Below, piece by piece: positions 28,745 to 38,801 of a stretch of 64,000 nt of DNA (positions are counted from its first letter, which is position 1; each line of letters opens with the position of its first letter). The notes beneath the pieces are model-generated. The model made no database searches and was not told where the DNA came from. It saw only the letters and a program-made list of their open reading frames with translations. Both the position numbers and the translations under genes were made by a program. Source of the DNA: CAWAVN01 sp963844315 (GTDB lineage Bacteria; Planctomycetota; Planctomycetia; Planctomycetales; Planctomycetaceae); the NCBI GenBank assembly GCA_963844315.1, contig CAWJOC010000022.1, positions 186,001 to 250,000 of the forward strand, read 5' to 3'.

Positions 28745-31421
28745 TTCATCTCTACCCGGGCGATCAGATCGCCATGATGTTGGCCCGATGGCTTGTGGTG
28801 GTGGCGCTTGTGTGCGGAATTGCGTTACTCGCCGCGGTTGCCTGGCGGCGGAACCATTCCGCCAGATATTCCGTTTTGTGCTCCGCCTTGGTATGCACCC
28901 TTTTGCTGCCGGGAATTGTGATCGCATTCTCAGCCACGGGAATCTCATTCGCCTCGTTGCCGTGGTTACCGGCGGCAACCTCTCTCCATCCCTCTGAAAC
29001 TAAGGCGGCGACCAGTGAGAACGCGAGCCGATCCACGTCCCGAATAGGAGCGACGGATAGTTTCCGCACGCATCAATCCACCCAAGCCGCCCATGCGGCG
29101 GTCACTCTAAACAAGACTGCCGAAATCGCGCACTTACCGAAACCGGATGTGCCAAATCAATCGGCCAATACTCTCGAATCTGCGATTCCCATTCTACATG
29201 ACCGTTTGCGCGAAGCGGTCGCATGGGGAATCCTGCTTTGGGGGATTGGCGTGGTCTTCTTGCTCCTAAGACTGGCTTGGAGTTCCTTTAGGCTCGCTCA
29301 AATCGTGCGAAAGGCAGGGCTGCTGTCCTACAATCAACTGTCACGGATCCGCAGCAAAACTCGAACGATCATTACGAAGCGAAAAACTTCCCCACGTGCG
29401 TCTGTCCGATCAAGTGGCGGGACCAATGGCCTGCGGTTTGTTTCGGCCCACGATCCTGCTCCCTCGCCAATTGCCGAGCCAACTCTCGGACGAGGAACTG
29501 GGTGATGTGCTGATCCATGAGGCGGCTCATCTTTGGCGGCGCGATCCTTTGGTGTTGTTGCTCCAACGGATCAGCGGCTGCCTGTATTGGCCGATTCCGC
29601 TGATCCATGTTCTCAATAGCCAACTCAGCCAGGCTCGCGAAGAACTTTGCGACAATCACGTGCTGCTGGAACGCGATCCGATCCGTTATGGTCAAACTCT
29701 GATTGCGCGTGGCGGAACTTGTCTGCCAAAGACGCCCTGTCCTGGGAGCGAACAGCATGCTGGCGCGGACCGGGCGGCTGGAACGCAGAATTGCCAACCT
29801 TCTTGATGAGAGGAGAAACAAAATGACACAGCTACCTAAGGGACGCGGACTTCTAGGATTCGGTTTATTGCTGGCGGCGGGAGCTTTGATGTGTGGCGTT
29901 CAGATGGTGACGGCGAAGGCGGATGTCCCGACGTCAGAGCAGCCCGCGGCTCCGGAAGATGCCTTCGAATCCTTTCCACTCCCGGCATTCGCTTTGAGTG
30001 AGGATAGAAAGCCTCCCGTTTCTAAGAAAAATCAATCGGGCGAGAGTGACGAAAACGCGAAGACCAAGAACGCATCGCATCGCGTCATTTTTAAGCCTCT
30101 GCACGGCATGGAAAACCAATCCAGTTGGACCGCCTTGGCTCCATTTCCGATGGAGGACAAAGAACCTTACGAGCAACTGATGGGCCGACTCACCTTGCAG
30201 GGAGAGATCCCCGTCAAGCGGAAAGACGACAAGGAACCCATTTTCAAAATCAAGCTGATGGCCGGCCGCGATGAATCGCTGAACGTCCGGCTCACAGGGC
30301 CGGACAACAAGACGTTTGACCGCGTTTTGCATCGCGACCAGCCCTTGTCTTGGAAGATCAAAGGCCAGACCTATCGGATCGTTTATCCCACAACGGAAGT
30401 GGCCGCCGATCAACCGGCGGAATCCCATTATGCATTTGTGTTTGTCACCTGCCGGCCTGTAGGGAAGGACGAAAAGGTTGTGGACGATCAACAGGAGACT
30501 TTGCCTCCCGAAGAATCGAAAGACGATTCGAAAGGGGACGGCGGTTCCGACTTGCTGCGAAACATCCGGTCGGCGACGGCTCCGATTTTGAAAGATCTGG
30601 CCGACAAGGAAGCCTATCGCCTCGAAGAGGGGCAGCACGTTCGGCACGTGCCGCTGCCCTTTTCCGAATTGCGGACCACGTATTACCGAGTGGGGCATCC
30701 GCATCAGGCGGAGGCCATCCCGAATCCACCGACCCACATGCTGTTTCACTGGGCCGATGGAAAACTGACAAATTGGGGGATGTCCTTCGGGGGTCCGCCA
30801 GTGACTGGCCAGAGCCTGGAGAGCATTATCACCAGCGTGACGAACTTTGCTTCACAGGAAATCGAGAACTCCTCGGATCTCGTTGATAAGCGGATTGCCG
30901 GAGACTGGGTTATCCGGCTCGGCGCTGATTTAGAGAAACGGCTTCCTCAATTGGAAGCCATCCTGCGAAAAGAGCTTTCCTTGCCGATCCGCCTGGAGAT
31001 CAAAACCGTGGAACGCGAAGTGTATGTCGCCTCTGGCACTTACAAACTGACTCCGCTGGAAGGCCAGAAGGCCCAAGGCGAATTGCATCTGACCGACAAG
31101 ACGATCACAACCGACAAGGTTCACATCTTCGGCAAAGCGTTTGTCCACAACAGCGGAGCCGGGGGCGGGACGGGAGATTTCGAGGAGTTTTTGAAGGCGT
31201 TGGGAAACTGGATTGACGTCCCCATCGTCAATGAAGTTGAGCAAGCCCCATCCCGTGAAATCAGCTATTCCTTCCACCAAAGATCCCCCTTCACCGAACA
31301 GATGCGGAAGGAAGATCATGATGCGGAAACGGTCCTGAATAACATCAATAAACAAACGAATTTGAAGTTCACCAGGCAGACCCGTCCCGTGAAGATTCTC
31401 TTCGTCACACGCGAGCAGTAA
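28741..31421 (+). CDS. BlaR1-like M56 membrane metalloprotease/sensor (two frameshifts)
   Basis: About 893 residues. N-terminal membrane helices (MLARWLVVVALVCGIALLAAV; GILLWGIGVVFLLLRLAW), then the M56 core: GPMACGLFRPTILLP, zinc motif DVLIHEAAH, and LSQAREELCDNHVLL. A last helix (GLLGFGLLLAAGALMCGV) leads to a large periplasmic domain of about 530 residues. That part is not a penicillin-binding domain; its end (VHNSGAGGGTGDFEEFLKAL...) resembles DUF3738/TIGR03435, a weak family match. In the BlaR1 model a signal activates the protease, which inactivates BlaI. Breaks: 29349-29350 (ATCCGCAGC, one C too many) and about 29700-29710. Overlaps blaI by ATGA. Confidence 0.82.
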
Positions 31422-31447
31422 AACGCGATGGCGGCCAGCAGTCGATG

Positions 31448-32839
31448 CTAGGAGAGGATCTCGCACCACGCGGCCATGAACATCGGTCAGGCGGAAGTCG
31501 CGGCCTGCGTGGCGGTAGGTGAGTTGTTCGTGATCGAGGCCCAAAAGATGCAAGATCGTGGCGTGCAGGTCGTGCACGTGCATCTTGTTGACGACGGCCT
31601 TAAAGCCAAACTCGTCCGTTTCGCCGTAGGTCATGCCGCCGCGCACTCCGCCGCCCGCCAGCCACATTGTAAATCCATGATGGTTGTGATCCCGTCCATC
31701 GCCGTTCTCGGAAGTCGGCGTCCGCCCGAATTCGCCTCCCCAGATCACAAGGGTGTCTTCGAGCAGTCCGCGCTGTTTCAGATCGCCCAAGAGTGCCGCA
31801 ATCGGCTGGTCGATGTCCTTGCACAAGGTTCGCACGGTCTTGTCGTGCCCGGAGTGCGTGTCCCAAGGCTGGCCGTTGCCGTAGTACAATTGGACGAAGC
31901 GGACGCCGCGCTCCACCAATCGCCGGGCGAGCAAACAGCCGTTGCGCGAAATGTCCCGCCCCATAGGCCTGCGCGCGTGGCTTTGGTTTCGCGGTTCACG
32001 TCAAACGCGTCACTGGCTTCGAACTGCATGCGAAACGCAGTCTCCATCGATTCCATCCGCGCCTCGAAAACCGAGTCGCCAGGGTGGTCTGATTGGTATT
32101 CCGCATTGAGTTGTCGGAGGAGGTCCAGTTGCTCCCTTTGCGTGGTTTTGTCCCACTGGGCGTTTCTGAGATGCGGAATCATCTTGTCCGGGTTGATCTG
32201 CGAATGGTTGATATAGGTCCCCTGGTGCGCCGAGGGCAAAAACGCACTGTTCCAGAGAATCGAAAACCGCACGGGCCGGCCCGGACAGAGGACGATGTAG
32301 CCCGGCAGGTTCGCGTTTTCCGTGCCCAAGCCATACAGAAACCAGGCTCCCATGCTGGGGCGGGTCGGCGTGATCGTGCCGTTATTCATCTGCAACAGTG
32401 CCGGCCCGTGATTGGGATTGTCGGCATGCAGCGACCGCAGTACGCAGATGTCATCCACGTGCTGGCTGAGCAAGGGCAGAAGCTCGCTGACGGGAACGCC
32501 GCTTTGGCCGCTGGGCTGAAACTTGAAGGGCGATGGAAGCAGCCCGCCGGTGGGACGCTCGGTCAACAAGTCCGCGCCTTCGGGCTTTTGCCCGGCATAT
32601 TTGACGAGTGCGGGCTTGGGATCGAACAAATCGCCTTGAAACGGACCGCCATTCATGAAGAGATGGATGACCCGCTTGGCCTTGGCGGGGAAGTGCGGCG
32701 ATTTGCCGGCGGAGTAAATGGCTGACCGCGACGAATCCGCCGCCGCGAGCACGCTGGCAGTGCCCAAAAGCCCGAAGCCGCCGCCCAATTGCTTGAGCAG
32801 ACTCCGACGATTCATCACTCCTGGCGGTACACTCTTCAT
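31448..32839 (-). CDS. DUF1501 secreted protein (sulfatase-like fold, frameshifted)
   Basis: Planctomycete DUF1501 family, related to alkaline phosphatase/sulfatase folds, exported. The start carries NRRSLLKQLGGGFGLLG, a twin-arginine-like export motif. Conserved blocks: AKRVIHLFMNGGPFQGDLFDPKP, LRSLHADNPNHGPALLQMNNG, then, after a break just above 31964, GRDISRNGCLLARRLVERGVRFVQLYYG, WDTHSGH, WGGEFGRTPTSENGDGRDHNHHGFT and LDHEQLTYRHAGRDFRLTDVHG. One base is missing near 31965. A second change near 31456 would give the usual ending VVREILS and a TAG at 31448-31450; as written, the frame runs into the convergent sensor gene. Start ATG 32839; the ATG at 32815 with AGGAG close before it is an alternative. 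Partner of the gene at 32882-35221. Confidence 0.85.
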
Positions 32840-32881
32840 TAGCCAACTTTCGGGTCTGGCAGGATGGCAATTCAAAACGGA

Positions 32882-35221
32882 TTATTCGACGAACAAGAAC
32901 TCATTGGCGGCCAAGAGCACAAGGGCATACTGGTTCCACCGCGAATCCTTCCCTGGCTCCTGGGATTGATGGAGGAAGGCCAAGCCAAGTTGCGTTTCTT
33001 TGACCGTGGGCGGTCGGCGAGTAGAACAGCCAATAGGCCCACTCGATGCGGGCGGCAGGATCATCGCCACACTCTTTTTGGATACGCTCTGCCAACGCTT
33101 TGGCCTGGCTTTTAAGCAATGGTCCATTGAGTGCATAGAGACCTTGCAGGGCGGTGACGGTGGGGTTTCGTTTGGGGCTGTGCTGGGCGGGATCGGGAAA
33201 ATCGTGAATCTGTAACGTCGTGGACATCTCGTGGCGGTGAATCGTCGCGTACAGCGTTCGCCGGTGATTGGTCTCGGCTTCCAGTTCCAGCGAAGGCCCG
33301 CCGAGGGTCAAATCCAAGGCTCCGCTGGCGGAAAGCATGGCATCCCGCCAAGGCTCGAAGTCCAACCGACGGCGGTTCATGCGTGAAAGCCATTTGTTGT
33401 CGGGATCCGCCTTAGCTTTGGTCTCATCATAGGCCGAGGATTGCCGCCACGTCGCGGACAGCAGGATTTCCCGGTGCAAGTTTTTGATGGACCAGCCCCC
33501 GGCAATAAACCGAGCCGCGAGATCATCCAACAGTTCCGGGTGCGTGGGCCTTGCCCCTTGAACTCCGAAATCGCTGGGCGTCTCAACAAGGCCGCGCCCA
33601 AAATGCTCCAGCCAGATGCGGTTCACAATCACGCGCGCGGCAAGAGAAGCCGAGTCCGTGGTAATGGCCTTGGCCAGTTCCAGTCGACCGCTGCCATTGG
33701 TAAACGGCTCGGGCTTTCCGTTCTTGGACAACACAGTCAGAAACCGGCGTGGAACAATCGGCCCCGGACGGTTCGGATCGCCGCGCACAAAGAGCGGCAA
33801 GTCCTGCGGGCCGGGGCGGTATTCCAATTTCGTGCCCTCTTGAGCCGTCGTTCCCGCGCGGACGACGTAGAGCGACTCCTCGGCAAGCGCGTTCGCCAGC
33901 CGTGCATCGTAGAGCGGCGTCTTGGATTTGATGTCCTCAATCTTCGCCGTGAGTTCGTCCAACTTTTCTTTTGGCTCCGGCTTTTCTTTTTTGAACTGGG
34001 CCAGTTCTGCTTCGAGTTTCGCGACCTCGGCCTTCGCTGCTCGAACCGGCGCGTATTCTGACTCCGGGACAAGCGGCTTTTCGGCTCTCCGGCAACTGGC
34101 GAAGACCCCGGCGAGAGCGGAATAGTCTTCCGAGCTGATCGGGTCGAATTTGTGGTCATGGCAGCGGTGGCAGGCCACGGTCAAACCCAAAAACGTTCGC
34201 GAGACAGCGTCCACTCGCTCTTCCCATTCATCGGCGACGATGACCTTGATGATCTCGCAGGGCAGTTTCAATTCTTTCCAATAGGTCGGGCTGAGGCTGA
34301 TGAACCCGAGTGCCGGCAAGTCTTCGGGATTTGATTCGGGCATGAGGTCCGTCGCCAACTGCCGATGGACGAACTCATCGTAAGGCAAATCCTCGTTGAA
34401 TGCTTTGACCACCCAATCGCGATAGAGGTGCGCCTCGGCGGTGCTTTCCAGCCAACTGGCCGTCATGTCGGTATAGCGTGCCTTTTCGAGCCACATCCTG
34501 GCCCAGCGCTCTCCATACTGAGGCGACATGAGCAATCGCTCCACCAACCGTCCGTAGGCCAGGGGCGAATCATCTTGCACAAACTTCTTCACCTCTTCCG
34601 GCGTGGGGGGCAAGCCGATGAGATCGAAATACACGCGGCGAATCAGCGTGGCCCGACCCGCGAGCGGGGCGGGGAAAGCCCTTGCCGTTTCATGGCGGCC
34701 AATACGAAGGCGTCAATCCGCGTCCGCGCCCAACCGCTCCCAGGCGGCAGCGGATGCTCTCTTGCCGGTTGAAACGACCAGAACTTGCGGCCTGCCTCAA
34801 AGTCGATCCCGGCGGAAGTTTCTGGTGTCCCCTCGCCACTCGGCGGTACCGGGGCGCCGTCCCTGACCCAGCGGACGAACTCCGCAATCTCCGCATCGGA
34901 CAACTTGCCCTCCGGCGGCATTTGAATGTCGCCTTTATAACGGAGGGCCTCGATCAAAAGGCTTTCCTCCGGTTCCCCCGGCTTTATTGCCGGCCCGCTA
35001 TCGCCGCCTTGTTTGACGCCTCCATCGGTATCCAAACGCAGCCCGCCGTGGACCGGCTTGGCTTTGGAGGAATGGCACTCGTAACAGTGCTTGCTCAGCA
35101 GCGGACGAATCTTTCGTTCAAAATGCTGATAGTCGACCGCAGGAGTGGGAAGGTTGTCCGCAAGCGTCACATTGAATGTGAGAGTGAATAACAGGACTTG
35201 AAACAAAACAGACCGAATCAT
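32882..35221 (-). CDS. Planctomycete cytochrome-c-like protein with DUF1549 and DUF1553 domains (two frameshifts)
   Basis: About 779 residues, exported (signal peptide MIRSVLFQVLLFTLTFNVTLA). Residues near 37-57 hold the cytochrome-c-type motif KHCYECH (CxxCH); DUF1549 follows (RRVYFDLIGLPPTPEEV, CHRCHDHKFDPISSEDY with a second CxxCH), a charged coiled segment (VAKLEAELAQFKKEKPEPKEKL), then DUF1553 (RVIVNRIWLEHFGRGLVETPSDFGVQG, LHREILLSATWRQSS). Breaks: 34671-34674 (four C on the coding strand where five join LSPAPLAGRATLIRRV) and 33008-33010 (one C too many before TVKETQLGLAF). It ends in FLFVE, 42 bases before the DUF1501 gene. Such pairs are found in tens of copies per planctomycete genome; heme binding is likely, the substrate is unknown. 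Confidence 0.88.
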
Positions 35222-35400
35222 GGTTTTGGTACACAAACGCGAGAAGCCGATAATTACCAATAGCAATATGAAATTCTACAGGAACCAAGGCGGCGCACCA
35301 AGGTTGGGAAGCTTTCGCAAAAATGCGGGAACTGGTTTGCGAATGAGAATCCGACGACTATGCCCACGGCACGACGAGTCACATTCGATGTGGCGATCGA

Positions 35401-35682
35401 TTATGTGATTCTCTCGATGCACTCGTAGCGTTGACCCCGTTTAAACACTTCGATCCAAGGTTCTGAGTTCGCGTAGGTTCGCAACACGAGACGCTTGCGT
35501 AACTGAGACGCAGCATCTTCTTCGGGCCACGTCACCGGCCACCCGCCGAGTTGGGCATAGATATCCCCGCCCTGAAACTGGCGGTAAGGATGGGCCGCGT
35601 CCCATTCCATCTCATATTCCTCTAGCGGACCGTCGCCCATTTCGGCATCCCATTTGCGAATCGAACGTTTTGCTTTCTTCAT
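35401..35682 (-). CDS. Hypothetical protein, 93 or more residues
   Basis: From ATG 35682 (MKKAKRSIRKWDAEMGD) it is a small soluble protein with the phrase DIYAQLGGWPVTWPEED, faintly like YwqG/DUF1963 proteins; that likeness is weak. The frame stays open upstream to the stop of the preceding gene and reads like protein (KTLYAVEDWDRPAADIL), with AGGAGG at 35762-35767 and a CTG at 35757 four bases later. The true start may therefore be upstream at a non-ATG codon or be hidden by an indel. It follows the 210-residue gene on the same strand and is probably cotranscribed. Confidence 0.6.
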   Translation of the reverse strand: MKKAKRSIRKWDAEMGDGPLEEYEMEWDAAHPYRQFQGGDIYAQLGGWPVTWPEEDAASQLRKRLVLRTYANSEPWIEVFKRGQRYECIERIT

Positions 35683-35765
35683 GAGAATGTCAGCCGCAGG
35701 CCGATCCCAATCCTCGACCGCATAAAGTGTCTTCTCTCCTCGTTTGGCTTGGGGCAGTCGGCCTC

Positions 35766-36398
35766 CTAATAATGTGGCTTCAAATCGATGAGGCGACCAC
35801 TTCTCGTCAATTTGGAGGATGCCTCAACTCGCAGCGACTCATCAGGATGATGACGCAGATCGATAGTCGCCCAGGACCGTGAATCTCCAGACCGCTTTTC
35901 CGTGTACGTCCAAATCGCCGTTCTTCGATTTTGTTGCGCGGGCTTTCTTAGGGCTTTTAGGTAAAGAACAGGTTTCGAGAGGCGTTCGCCCTCCTCCCAC
36001 AGTTCCCGAAGTGTGGGTTCTCCGGGCTTTGGCACAGATCCGTTTTGCTTGGCTGCCCTCGTTGGGTCGAGCACGTGCCGTTGGTATTCTTCGGGTGTCA
36101 CATCAGCCGTGATATAGAACATCAGCTCCATCTGCTGATCGTACAATTCGTCCTCTTTCTCCACTTTGAAACCCACCGCTTTGGCCATTCGATTGATGCA
36201 TTTGGCATCGAGTTCAATATTGTCAGGCGAAAGTGCAGCCAGAAGATAAGCATCACTTTGACCCGCCCACCAACTCGCGAGCTCTTGATGCGTCTTTCCT
36301 TGCGGGCTGATGGGAGCCAACAGAAACTCCCCCGATCGAAGATACACCTCTGGAAGTGCTTGGTAGATCGGCTGTTTCGATTTCGTTGTAAGCTTCAT
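35766..36398 (-). CDS. Hypothetical protein, 210 residues
   Basis: Soluble, charged protein with no signal peptide, membrane helix or recognised domain. Features visible: an early MKLTTKSKQPIYQALPEVYL, a central helical part (CINRMAKAVGFKVEKEDELYDQQMEL), and a beta-rich C-terminal part (RTAIWTYTEK, SWATIDLRHHPDESLRVEA). It starts 13 bases after the end of the BNR-type gene and is followed within 84 bases by the 93-residue gene, so the three probably form one operon. The frame is intact. The pairing of two unknown small genes could be a toxin/immunity-like or accessory module but nothing in sequence proves it. Confidence 0.65.
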   Translation of the reverse strand: MKLTTKSKQPIYQALPEVYLRSGEFLLAPISPQGKTHQELASWWAGQSDAYLLAALSPDNIELDAKCINRMAKAVGFKVEKEDELYDQQMELMFYITADVTPEEYQRHVLDPTRAAKQNGSVPKPGEPTLRELWEEGERLSKPVLYLKALRKPAQQNRRTAIWTYTEKRSGDSRSWATIDLRHHPDESLRVEASSKLTRSGRLIDLKPHY

Positions 36399-36411
36399 TA
36401 GACTTCAAATT

Positions 36412-37988
36412 TTAGGGATGTGGAAAGAAACGGGATGGTTCCGTCGTGAAGGAATCGCGTTCGCCCTTGACGCGATCCTCCAACTCTTGATACGGCAGGT
36501 GATCCCAGAACAACGTGGCGGAGGCTTTTTAACCGCCTTCCTTGGAGGTTTTCGATGAGGACTGGCTTTGCGGTCCCGCTGGTCATCGAACGCGGCAACA
36601 TCCAGACATTTCCCGTTTGGTCGCAGAAGTACAAATACGATTCCGAAGGCTTTCGGCCATGTCCATCGGCCCAAATCGCATAGAAGTCGGGATGAGCATT
36701 CACGGGCCGCCGGACGTACGTGTGGTTTCGCTCGCTGCCCGAAGTGAGTTGCCCCGACTTCTTCCAAGTGACTCCTAGATCGGAACTGCTCCACGCGGCG
36801 ATTTCGCCGCCGGGGTTATAGGCTTGGGGTCCGGTTTCCGTGGGCGCAATGATCCGCCAATCCGTCGGGGACTCGATCCAGAGTTCGCCCATGTCGTAGT
36901 TGTTGTCCGATGTGGTGATGGGATGGATTGCCCAATCGCTGCCGGTCCAACGGGCAATCGTCCAGGTGCGGGGATCATTCACCGGACCGGATTCATAGCC
37001 TTTACTGGTGAGATAAAGAATCACGGGGCGATCGTGCTCGTCGAAACGAATGTCTTTCACGTACACATTCAAGCCCTCAGCGGCATAGTCGTAGACGAGG
37101 GCCTCGTTGGCGACTTTGGTCAACGGCAGCGATAAGGTTTGGCCGTCGGCGGTCTGCCACGACTTGCTGAAATCATCGGATTCCACGTAATACAGGTTCG
37201 TCCGCCAGTTCAGCCCCTTTCCTTTGGGATGATAATTGAACGCCGACCCGATGCGGTTCTTTCCCAGGCCGCTCACCTGGTAATGCCCCTCATCAATCGC
37301 GGCCAGGCGTTGCCATTCGCTCCAGTTCACGCCATCGGGACTGCTCATAAAGCAGATGGTGTGCGCGGCCGGATAGTTATACCGCGTGAAGAAGCAAAGA
37401 AAGCCCTTGTCCTTCGCATGCCAGGCTTGAAAGTAGGAGAAGTTCGTGATGGGGACGCGTTTGCCGCTTTCCATTCTTGTGGCCGGGACGAGTTCGAACT
37501 CATCAATGTCATACGGGCGTTTGCTGCGGTGGATGTACGAGGGCCGCGAGGTGCCATGCGACGTGGAAAAAATCCACACGTGCCCCGCCTCATCCACGGA
37601 GATCACGGGGTTGTCGTGGGCATCATCGGTTTTCTTGTCGAGCAGCACGGTCGGTCGCGGCACGGTTTTCGTGGCGTGATCGAAGTAAGAAACCATGTGG
37701 ACCAGTTTGCGGTTGCTGTCCTTGGTGGTGCCGCCGTAACAGAAAAAGGTCTTGTTGACTTTCTCGCAATGGATGGCGAAGGGTTTGTGCTTTGCGCAAT
37801 AGGTTCCCAAGCCCCCGCTGTATTTGTAGACGTACTCATCGTTGGAGGGTTGGTTCATGTACCAGATGCCGCGGTATCCGTCCGCTTTCTGATTCAGAGT
37901 CAGAGGCTCATCCGCCCCGCTCCGAACCAGAGGCGCTGAAACACCAAACCACAAGAGCCATTCGGAATGTCCATGCCAGACGCAGCAT
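36412..37988 (-). CDS. Secreted BNR-repeat family protein (sialidase-like propeller, two frameshifts)
   Basis: Matches the BNR_4-type family (neuraminidase-like six-bladed propeller, probably acting on polysaccharide): KADGYRGIWYMNQ, YSGGLGTYCAKHKPFAIHC, DDAHDNPVISVDEAGHVWIFSTSHG, SSPDGVNWSEWQRLA, DWRIIAPTETGPQAYNPGGEIAAWSS. About 524 residues. The signal peptide (MLRLAWTFRMALVVWCFSASG, from ATG 37988) is in a neighbouring frame: 37915-37918 has one base too many; repaired, it reads SGSERADEPLTLNQ. At the end, 36526-36530 has five T (A on the coding strand) where six give KKASATLFWDHLPYQELEDR and a TAA at 36412-36414. Literally the frame from TTG 37954 ends at 36398, overlapping the start of the next gene. 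Confidence 0.8.
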
Positions 37989-38204
37989 CGGCTTGGTCCT
38001 CAATAAAGTGAGAGACGACACCCCTAAAAGGGTACAAAGCCCGCTCCCGAACGCAAGCCAGTTTTGTCGAAAACCGCTGGGTTGTTTTCCGAGTTTGGAG
38101 CGTTCTTTTGCGCCGCCATTCCTATAATAAAATGAGAACGAGGAGAAAACCTATGCGGCTATGCTCGCAACAATCACGACATCAAATGATGAGGAGACAG
38201 GAAG

Positions 38205-38627
38205 ATGGCCCGCAAATTGCGGCTGAGTGATGAAGATTGGAAACAAAGGCTATCGCCTGAAGAATTCCGGGTGCTGCGAAAGCAGGGAACCGAGCCTGCG
38301 GGAAGCGGCTGTTTTGTTGGGACAAAAGCCCCCGGCACGTACGTTTGCGCGGCGTGCGGCAACCCTTTGTTTAAGTCGGGAGAGAAGTTCGAGTCGGGAA
38401 CCGGTTGGCCCTCATTCACGTCCCCGATTTCGGAAGAGGCCATTGCCGAACACAGCGACCGCTCTCACGGCATGGTCCGTACGGAGGTGCGCTGTGCCCG
38501 CTGCGAAGGCCACCTGGGGCACGTGTTTCCCGATGGTCCACCACCCACGGGGATGCGCTACTGCATCAACTCCATCGCCATGAAGCACCTTCCGGAAGGA
38601 GAAGAAATTCGCCTGGTCACGGAATAA
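38205..38627 (+). CDS. msrB: Peptide-methionine (R)-S-oxide reductase MsrB
   Basis: Repairs methionine R-sulfoxide in proteins. 140 residues. The zinc ligands are the two CxxC pairs CAAC and CARC; the substrate region is SGTGWPSFTSPI; the catalytic motif is RYCINS with the reactive cysteine. No signal peptide, so cytoplasmic. ATG 38205 follows GAGGAGACAGGAAG, a clear ribosome-binding site. Frame intact. It stands alone, separated from the BNR gene (divergent) and the permease gene. Confidence 0.96.
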   Translation: MARKLRLSDEDWKQRLSPEEFRVLRKQGTEPAGSGCFVGTKAPGTYVCAACGNPLFKSGEKFESGTGWPSFTSPISEEAIAEHSDRSHGMVRTEVRCARCEGHLGHVFPDGPPPTGMRYCINSIAMKHLPEGEEIRLVTE

Positions 38628-38801
38628 CAAATTGCCCGCCGTAGCACCGGCCGTTTTTGTGGGAGGCGACTGTTAATCAGGTCATGGAAGTCCGTCCGAA
38701 GTTGCTATTGTCCTTGAAAGAATTGGACATGCTGGCATCAAGATGGCTTCCCTTTCTTGCCCATTGCTAAACAGATCCTCTTCGTCAACGATGTCAATCC
38801 C

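Noticed and set aside
28745..28997. C-terminal extension of BlaI
   Set aside because: It overlaps the sensor gene out of frame; the frame ending in the ATGA overlap at 28742-28744 fits the family.
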